Part shown: positions 22,625-27,289 of the stretch, piece after piece
How the letters are laid out: the number at the start of each line of letters is the position of its first letter
Numbering within the stretch: position 1 is the first letter of the stretch
Assembly: GCA_963614875.1 (NCBI GenBank)
Contig: CAVEFC010000020.1
Location: 1 to 27,289 of the forward strand
Direction: 5' to 3'
Origin: CAG-841 sp963614875
GTDB lineage: Bacteria; Bacillota; Clostridia; Oscillospirales; CAG-272
DNA length: 27,289 bases
Notes under the pieces: generated by a model
The model's database searches: none
The model's input: the letters and a program-made list of their open reading frames with translations, nothing else
What the model was told of the DNA's origin: nothing
Translations under genes and position numbers: made by a program

Positions 22625-23329
22625 TTATTTTTCGTTTTCGCCGCCGAGAAGATCGGGGCGTTTTTCTTTTGTGCGCCGCAGGGACTGTTCTCTGCGCCAC
22701 GCTTCTATATTCGCATGATGACCGCTCAGAAGCACCTCCGGCACAAGCCTTCCCCTGAAATCGTAGGGACGGGTGTACTGCGGATATTCGAGCGTTCCGT
22801 CGGAAAGGCTTTCGTCCTCGTAACATTCGGGGCTTGCAAGAACGCCCTCTATCATACGGCTGACGCAATCGGTGAGTATGCAGGCGGGAAGCTCGCCCCC
22901 CGTGAGAACATAATCGCCTATGGAAATTTCCTCATCGACTATTTCTTCGATTATCCGTTCGTCCACGCCCTCGTAATGACCGCAGAGAATGACGAGATTA
23001 TCGTAATTTTCCGCAAGCTCCTTTGCGTGCGACTGCGTAAGGACTTTTCCCTGAGGCGACATATATATTACGCGTCTGCGCGTGCAGGAATTCGTTTCGG
23101 GCGCGGTTATCGCCGCAAAGCAGTCGTATATCGGCACGGCGGACATCACCATTCCCATTCCGCCGCCGTAGGGAGTATCGTCAACGCGACGGTGCTTATC
23201 CTTTGAATAATCGCGTATATTATGCACATTTATTTCTATTATACCCGCTTTTTCGGCTCTGCCGACAATACTTTCGGAAAGCACGGTGCGGACGAGTCCG
23301 TCAAAAAGCGTCATTATATCAAATCGCAC
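22625..23329 (-). CDS. trmD: tRNA (guanine37-N1)-methyltransferase TrmD
   Basis: TrmD is the SPOUT-class enzyme that makes m1G37 in tRNAs with a G36G37 sequence and so prevents +1 frameshifting. The 234-residue product shows DDTPYGGGMGMVM, the trefoil-knot SAM site with LCGHYEGVDERIIE and EISIGDYVLTGGELPA, and the C-terminal PEVLLSGHHANIEAWRR. The start is a GTG at 23329 with AAAGGAG at 8-base spacing; an internal ATG five codons on would remove conserved N-terminal residues. It follows rimM by 14 bases, the classic pairing, but the usual rplS does not follow. Confidence 0.97.
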   Translation of the reverse strand: MRFDIMTLFDGLVRTVLSESIVGRAEKAGIIEINVHNIRDYSKDKHRRVDDTPYGGGMGMVMSAVPIYDCFAAITAPETNSCTRRRVIYMSPQGKVLTQSHAKELAENYDNLVILCGHYEGVDERIIEEIVDEEISIGDYVLTGGELPACILTDCVSRMIEGVLASPECYEDESLSDGTLEYPQYTRPYDFRGRLVPEVLLSGHHANIEAWRREQSLRRTKEKRPDLLGGENEK

Positions 23330-23343
23330 GAAAAAAGCTCCTT

Positions 23344-23838
23344 TCAGTCAAAAAATCCGTCTATGGGCGTGATGAAAATTCCTTTGTCCGTATCGACCGA
23401 AGCGACATATTCCGGAACATTGGGCATAAGCACATCGCCGCCCGAAGTTTTTATAACGAAAATATCGTGCGGATCGTACTGAAGAACGTCCTTCAGCTCT
23501 CCGTAAACTCTGCCGGTGACGTTATCTACAACGTCAAGCCCGATAAGGTCGCAAATAAACGTTCTGCCTTCCTTTACCGGAATATCCTCTCTTCTGGCGG
23601 AAAGCACCTTGTTTTTCAGCTTCAGCGCGTCGTCCATCGAGCAGACGCCTTCAAGCTTTATCAGCGGAAACGCGCCGCCCGTGCGGACGCTTACCGCGGT
23701 GTATTCCTTTTCGCCGATATAAAAACGCTTTATTTTTTTCAGCACGTCGGGAGAATCGCACCAAGCTTCGACTTTCAGCTCTCCCGCCGTTCCGTGCGTG
23801 TTTATTATTTTTGCTATTTCAAGAAATTCCTTTTTCAT
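23344..23838 (-). CDS. rimM: 16S rRNA processing protein RimM
   Basis: RimM assists maturation of the 30S subunit by acting near the head domain and S19. The 164-residue product has an N-terminal barrel (EIAKIINTHGTAGELKVEAWCDSP) and a C-terminal PRC-barrel (about 93-164) with LIGLDVVDNVTGRVYGELKDVLQY and a DVLMPNVPEYV segment. The start at 23838 has AAAGGAAG just upstream; the longer frame that begins at 23904 runs into the rpsU terminator and is rejected. No rpsP lies next to it in this genome segment. A terminator stands 29 bases before its start codon. Confidence 0.95.
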   Translation of the reverse strand: MKKEFLEIAKIINTHGTAGELKVEAWCDSPDVLKKIKRFYIGEKEYTAVSVRTGGAFPLIKLEGVCSMDDALKLKNKVLSARREDIPVKEGRTFICDLIGLDVVDNVTGRVYGELKDVLQYDPHDIFVIKTSGGDVLMPNVPEYVASVDTDKGIFITPIDGFFD

Positions 23839-23866
23839 TTTGCTTCCTTTGAAAAATGTATTGATG

Positions 23867-23905
23867 AAAAATTGCCTCGGTAAGCTTGGCGCTTTCCGGG
23901 GCAAT
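23867..23905 (-). terminator. Intrinsic terminator between rpsU and rimM
   Basis: ATTGCCTCGG (23871-23880) pairs with CCGGGGCAAT (23896-23905), 10 bp including one G-U, around a 15-base loop. On the minus strand it is followed by a run of T residues. It begins 13 bases after the rpsU stop. No room for a promoter remains before rimM, so the rimM operon probably depends on read-through. Confidence 0.75.
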
Positions 23906-23918
23906 CTGAATTTGCTTT

Positions 23919-24098
23919 TCAGCTCTTGAATTTGCGTTTTCTTGCAGCTTCCGATTTTTTCTTGCGCTTAACGCTCGGTTTTTCGTAGTGCTCTTTTTTC
24001 TTGACCTCTGCGATCTTACCGTCGCGTGCGACCTGTCTCTTGAATCTGCGAAGAGCGCTGTCAAGCGATTCATTTTCTTTTACTCTAACTTCTGCCAT
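23919..24098 (-). CDS. rpsU: Small ribosomal subunit protein bS21
   Basis: The minus-strand frame from ATG 24098 to TGA 23919 encodes 59 residues beginning MAEVRVKENESLDSALRRFK and ending in a very basic tail (EAARKRKFKS). This is the typical bS21 pattern: one short protein, Lys/Arg-rich, with SLDSALRRFKR near the N-terminus and KKKEHYEKPSVKRK in the middle. bS21 binds the 30S platform and helps mRNA initiation. A GGGGAGGG sequence lies about 11 bases before the start, and a full-consensus promoter is upstream. The gene heads the rimM-trmD-murJ string but is followed directly by a terminator. Confidence 0.96.
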   Translation of the reverse strand: MAEVRVKENESLDSALRRFKRQVARDGKIAEVKKKEHYEKPSVKRKKKSEAARKRKFKS

Positions 24099-24147
24099 GA
24101 TTTTTGTTTCCCTCCCCTCGCAGCATAAAAATTACATAGGCAATCAA

Positions 24148-24165
24148 AATACCTTATTTGGTATT
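24148..24165 (-). promoter_or_regulatory. Dyad overlapping the rpsU -10 element
   Basis: AATACC (24148-24153) and GGTATT (24160-24165) form a 6-bp inverted repeat with a 6-base centre. The right arm overlaps the last bases of the -10 hexamer (24163-24168). Such placement could serve a repressor or, at the start of the transcript, a small 5' hairpin. No regulator family can be assigned. Confidence 0.35.
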
Positions 24166-24191
24166 ATACACGCAGTTTTTCGCCGTGTCAA
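24163..24191 (-). promoter_or_regulatory. Full-consensus sigma-A promoter of rpsU
   Basis: On the minus strand TTGACA (24186-24191) is exactly 17 bases from TATAAT (24163-24168), a perfect match to both hexamers. It fits a strongly expressed ribosomal protein gene. Confidence 0.9.
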
Positions 24192-24281
24192 GATAAAATC
24201 GCAAAAAAATCAATGGCGGGATGAAAACCTTTGGCATAAAATAAACCGAAAACATAAAAACGGCGAAAAGGAGAAATCACA

Positions 24282-25325
24282 ATGGCTGAAAACGAAAGAT
24301 ATTTTGCGGCGTCCAATTCGGGGGAGGGCTTTTTCAGCCTGTTTTCCGAGGTTTTTGACAGAAAAAAGCTGGATAAGATATATATTCTCCGCGGAGGTCC
24401 CGGGACGGGAAAATCCACGCTTATGAAAAAGGTTGGCAGGCGGGGAGAGGACGACGGCTTTGCCGTGCATTACATTCCTTGCTCGTCGGATGCAGGTTCG
24501 CTTGACGGAGTGATAATTCCCGAGAAAAAGACGGCGATATTCGACGGGACGGCACCTCATTCGGCAGAGCCGAAATATCCTTTGGCGGCGGAAGTTACGG
24601 CGGAGCTTTACGGCGGACTCGGAGAAGAAATTCTGCGCGGAAAAAGAGCCGAGATAATTGCGCTTACAGATCACGCGGAGCTCGAAAACGCGGCGGCGCG
24701 CGAATATCTTTTCGCGGCGGCGAAAATGAAGCTCGAAGCGCTCTCCTGCGCACGCAGATGCTTTGACGGCGCAAAAGCCGCCCGCGCGGCGAAAAGGGAA
24801 GTTTTTGCGCTTTCCGCCGGCGGAGAAGAAAAGCGCAGATTTATAAGCTCTGTCGATTGCGACGGACTCAAAACCCTCGATACATACAAAAAGCTTGCAA
24901 AAACGAAAACGGCGGTGACGGATAAGTTCGGACTCGGATATGAATTTATGCATCTTTTGCTTTTGTCAGCCCGCGAAAAAGGCGCGCTCTGCACAAGATT
25001 TTCAGATCCCATAGCTCCCGAGCTTACGGAGGCGCTGTGGTTTGAAAACGACAAAGCCTATTTCTTTATCGACCGCGCGGAAAGCGAAGAATTTGACAGA
25101 AAAATCAACATAATGCGCTTTGTTTCAAAAGAAAGGCTCAGAGAATCGCGGCAGAAGCTGCGCTTTGCCGCAAAGTGCGAGGAGGCGCTTGTCTGCGGCG
25201 CGGTGAAACGCTTCGGCATCGCAAGAAAGGATCACGACGCGCTTGAAAGCATATATTCGCGCGCCATGGATTTTCGCTTTGCGGATATCACCGCAAAAAG
25301 AATAATCGCGGAGATATTCGATTGA
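24282..25325 (+). CDS. P-loop ATPase / nucleotide-kinase-like protein of unknown function
   Basis: The 347-residue soluble protein has a Walker A motif GGPGTGKST (38-46) after FFSLFSEVFDRKKLDKIYIL, then HYIPCSSDAGSLDGVIIP (63-80) and AIFDGTAPH (85-93). This combination matches my memory of a conserved Bacillota family of uncharacterised ATPases (CDD name PRK06851). Members I recall are built of two similar halves, each with a P-loop. Here the second half (about 205-300, with LGYEFMHLLLLSA and DPIAPELTEALWF) has no visible Walker A motif, so it is either degenerate or a shorter subtype. AAGGAG lies 8 bases before the ATG. It is divergent from rpsU. Function is unknown. Confidence 0.7.
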   Translation: MAENERYFAASNSGEGFFSLFSEVFDRKKLDKIYILRGGPGTGKSTLMKKVGRRGEDDGFAVHYIPCSSDAGSLDGVIIPEKKTAIFDGTAPHSAEPKYPLAAEVTAELYGGLGEEILRGKRAEIIALTDHAELENAAAREYLFAAAKMKLEALSCARRCFDGAKAARAAKREVFALSAGGEEKRRFISSVDCDGLKTLDTYKKLAKTKTAVTDKFGLGYEFMHLLLLSAREKGALCTRFSDPIAPELTEALWFENDKAYFFIDRAESEEFDRKINIMRFVSKERLRESRQKLRFAAKCEEALVCGAVKRFGIARKDHDALESIYSRAMDFRFADITAKRIIAEIFD

Positions 25326-25359
25326 GCTTTTGCGAAAATGTAAATAATCTAAAATAACA

Positions 25360-25388
25360 TTGAAATCCCGACAAAAGTGTGATATTAT
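25360..25388 (+). promoter_or_regulatory. Promoter of the lipoprotein-glycosyltransferase operon
   Basis: TTGAAA (25360-25365) is 17 bases from TATTAT (25383-25388), in the 126-base gap after the P-loop gene. Start of transcription would fall near 25395, about 57 bases before the lipoprotein ATG. No terminator hairpin is visible after the P-loop gene. Confidence 0.65.
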
Positions 25389-25451
25389 AAGATAAACTGA
25401 AAAGGAAAATGCGTTTTTCCGGATAAATAAAATATCGGAGTGTTTATTGCA

Positions 25452-26600
25452 ATGAGAAAAATAACAAAACTCACCGCCGCCGTTATGGCGCTGACAATAC
25501 TTTTGCTTTCGCTCGTATCGTGCACCAGAAAGCCCGGACTTTACACCTGGTACGGCAGAGTAAAGGTGGATTATATTCTTAAAATGACGGTTGACGCCGG
25601 CGACGGAGAAAAAACCTACGACGTTCCGTTTGACACATACAGAAATCTGTGGGTTTATTTTGCCACGCTCGTGTCGGACGTTATAAAGCAGTCGGAGGAT
25701 TCGCAGCAGCTCACCACAAAGGAGCAGAAGACGGCTGTCCTTAAAGAATATACGGAGGATGAGCTTTGCGAATATTACGCTCTTGTTGCGATAGCCGAAA
25801 GATACGGCGTTCCGATAACGGACGCCGACAGGAAAAATTTCAAAAACGATTACTATTCGAGAATAGAAAAATATATCGACACTCTTGACGAAAAATACAA
25901 GGACGACTTCAAGGGAACAAAAGAGGAATACGCGAAATATCTTTACGAAAAAGCCGTAACCAACCTCGGAATGACGGAAGAATATATCGAATATCTTTAC
26001 TACAAAAACCTTCTTACGAAGAGAGTAAAGAAGGCGCTCGTCCCGGGACTGCGCTCGTATGCGGAGCAGAGCTATTTCCACTTCAAGCAGGTGTATATAG
26101 AATACACAAAGGGTGACGACGCTCAGGAAAGCAAGGCAAACGAGGATATCCGCAAGGCGTATGCCGAGCTTAAAAGCGGCGTATCGATGGACGAGGTTAT
26201 CGAAAAATACAGCAACAACAGCGTTTACAGCGGAGAATTCTATTTTGACGCTTACGGAAATATTCTCGCTTCGTCCACAAACGACACAATGGGCGATATC
26301 GCCGTGGAAGCCATAAAGGCGATTTCCGAGGGCGATTACGGCGAAATAATGACGGGCGACGCCGACGACGAAAAGGCATACGTTGCGATAATTCAGAGGC
26401 TCGGCTTCGATGACGAATTCCTTTACGGCTCGTCGGACGAGGCTGAAACGATATTCAGCTATCCGTACAGCGGAGCGTCAAGCTATTCGGCAAATTATAT
26501 GGTTTACAACGATATGCTCGAAGCATACAAGCAGAATATGAGAATAGAGCCTTACGACGCAAAAGTCTATAAGCTTGTAAAATACAGCAGTATGTATTGA
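25452..26600 (+). CDS. SurA/PrsA-like lipoprotein (putative foldase)
   Basis: The 382-residue precursor has a signal peptide with lipobox LVSC and acylated cysteine C24, so it is probably anchored outside the membrane. The mature protein has a helical N-terminal part (about 80-190) like SurA/PrsA chaperone domains. It is followed by IRKAYAELKSGVSMDEVIEKYSNN and EAIKAISEGDYGEIM, which resemble the start and later strands of a parvulin-type prolyl isomerase domain. The parvulin part is diverged and catalytic residues cannot be confirmed, so it may be a chaperone only. The ATG at 25452 is preferred over a GTG four codons upstream, which overlaps the GGAG ribosome binding site. A glycosyltransferase gene follows 22 bases later. 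Confidence 0.65.
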   Translation: MRKITKLTAAVMALTILLLSLVSCTRKPGLYTWYGRVKVDYILKMTVDAGDGEKTYDVPFDTYRNLWVYFATLVSDVIKQSEDSQQLTTKEQKTAVLKEYTEDELCEYYALVAIAERYGVPITDADRKNFKNDYYSRIEKYIDTLDEKYKDDFKGTKEEYAKYLYEKAVTNLGMTEEYIEYLYYKNLLTKRVKKALVPGLRSYAEQSYFHFKQVYIEYTKGDDAQESKANEDIRKAYAELKSGVSMDEVIEKYSNNSVYSGEFYFDAYGNILASSTNDTMGDIAVEAIKAISEGDYGEIMTGDADDEKAYVAIIQRLGFDDEFLYGSSDEAETIFSYPYSGASSYSANYMVYNDMLEAYKQNMRIEPYDAKVYKLVKYSSMY

Positions 26601-26622
26601 TGCGAAAAGGGAAGTTGAAAAA

Positions 26623-27289
26623 ATGAAAGTATCTCTTGTAATTCCGATGTATAACGAAAGCTCCATAATCGACGGAGCGATAAAAACGTTTTCGGAGTAT
26701 CTTAAATCAAAATACGAGGATTGGGAGCTTATCTTTGTCGATGATGGATCAAAGGACGGCTGCGGAAAATCGGTTGCGGCGGCGTCCGAAAAAGAGCCGA
26801 GAATACGTCTTGAAGGCTATCCCGACAACAGAGGCAAGGGCTGTGCCGTAAGAACGGGTATGCTTGCCGCCAGCGGCGATATAGTTGTTTTCACGGATTG
26901 CGACAACGCCTACGGCGAGGACGCCGTCGGACGTATGATAGATATGTTTTCCGAAAGCAAGGCGGATATAATCATCGGCTCGCGCAATCTTTCAAAGGAC
27001 GGCTACGAGGATTACACCTTTATCCGCAGGATAGCTTCAAAAACATATATAAAAATAATCGCTCTTGCGGCGGGCTTCAAGCTTTCCGATTCTCAGAGCG
27101 GAATAAAGGGCTTCCGCAGAGAAGCGGCGCAGAAGGTTTTCCGCAACTGCGAGGTCGATCGCTTCGCATTCGATCTCGAAGCAATTATGATAGCTCAGAA
27201 GGCGGGCTTTGTTATAGAAGAAATGCCCGTGAAGATAATCAATCACAGAGAATCGAAGGTAAGAGTTCTGCGGGACGCCGTGAAGATGC
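26623..27289 (+). CDS. Family 2 glycosyltransferase, DPM1/ALG5-like (truncated by window end)
   Basis: The frame is open from ATG 26623 to the window edge and gives the first 222 residues. It has the GT-A fold signature VSLVIPMYNESS at the N-terminus, FVDDGSKDG (38-46), a DxD-type motif FTDCD (90-94), GSRN (119-122), and DSQSGIKGFRREAA (from 156), a motif pattern typical of polyprenyl-phosphate glycosyltransferases. Such enzymes usually move a sugar from a nucleotide donor to undecaprenyl phosphate on the inner membrane face. Whether membrane spans follow cannot be seen. An AAGGGAAG ribosome binding site precedes the start, and it is likely co-transcribed with the lipoprotein. Confidence 0.9.
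   Translation, partial: MKVSLVIPMYNESSIIDGAIKTFSEYLKSKYEDWELIFVDDGSKDGCGKSVAAASEKEPRIRLEGYPDNRGKGCAVRTGMLAASGDIVVFTDCDNAYGEDAVGRMIDMFSESKADIIIGSRNLSKDGYEDYTFIRRIASKTYIKIIALAAGFKLSDSQSGIKGFRREAAQKVFRNCEVDRFAFDLEAIMIAQKAGFVIEEMPVKIINHRESKVRVLRDAVKM

Noticed and set aside
25125..26081. A 318-codon minus-strand frame opposite the P-loop and lipoprotein genes
   Set aside because: It crosses the 3' end of one plus-strand gene, the promoter at 25360-25388 and the start of the next, with Phe/Arg-rich composition and no motif.
1..27289. Mobile elements, CRISPR arrays, tRNA or rRNA genes
   Set aside because: No transposase or integrase motif, no regularly spaced repeats other than the short mraZ boxes, and no cloverleaf or rRNA-like segment was recognised. 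Gene-dense housekeeping content leaves little room for them.

Overview
This window looks like a chromosomal segment of a Gram-positive, Clostridia-type (Bacillota) bacterium. The evidence is an HPr with both His15 and Ser46, a SpoVD-type class B penicillin-binding protein with two C-terminal PASTA repeats, a DivIB/FtsQ-type POTRA protein, a meso-diaminopimelate-type MurE (DNPR motif), AGGAGG ribosome binding sites with several GTG and TTG starts, and consensus sigma-A promoters. The content is mainly chromosomal housekeeping. I saw no phage, transposase, CRISPR array, tRNA or rRNA.

Layout. (1) 1-359 is an AT-rich intergenic stretch ending in a strong promoter. (2) 360-1736 (+) is a two-gene operon: pyroglutamyl-peptidase I and an unknown lipoprotein. 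It ends at back-to-back terminators facing ftsZ. (3) 1829-14510 (-) is the division and cell wall (dcw) cluster, transcribed mraZ-rsmH-ftsL-spoVD-murE-murF-mraY-ftsW-murG-ftsQ, then a terminator, then ftsZ with its own apparent promoter. murD, murC, murB, ftsA and sepF are not in the cluster. The mraZ leader carries three AAGTGG boxes at exact 10-bp spacing (probable MraZ autorepressor operator) and, beside them, a perfect DnaA-box 9-mer. (4) 14730-17936 (-) is ptsH(HPr)-uvrC-rsmD-coaD, with its own promoter upstream of ptsH and a long terminator after coaD. (5) 18061-24098 (-) is rpsU, then a terminator, then rimM-trmD-murJ-O-antigen-ligase-like gene and two paralogous DUF4330-type membrane proteins. 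(6) 24282-27289 (+) is a P-loop ATPase, a SurA/PrsA-like lipoprotein and a family 2 glycosyltransferase cut off by the window end.

How the genes work together. The dcw block makes the UDP-MurNAc-pentapeptide (MurE, MurF), lipid I and II (MraY, MurG), and the septal polymerase/transpeptidase machinery (FtsW, SpoVD/FtsI, FtsL, DivIB) around the FtsZ ring. MurJ, the lipid II flippase, lies in the rimM-trmD operon next to a Wzy/WaaL-type ligase and the DUF4330 pair, which suggests a second envelope-glycan function. RsmH, RsmD, RimM, TrmD and bS21 add a ribosome and tRNA maturation theme.

No clearly new biological system is visible. The observations most worth a second look are the compound mraZ leader (MraZ boxes plus DnaA box), the ligase/DUF4330 pair behind murJ, intrinsic terminators placed inside otherwise contiguous gene strings (ftsL/spoVD, ptsH/uvrC, rpsU/rimM), and a P-loop protein whose C-terminal half lacks a second Walker A motif. 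All family assignments come from reading translated motifs; no database search was run.
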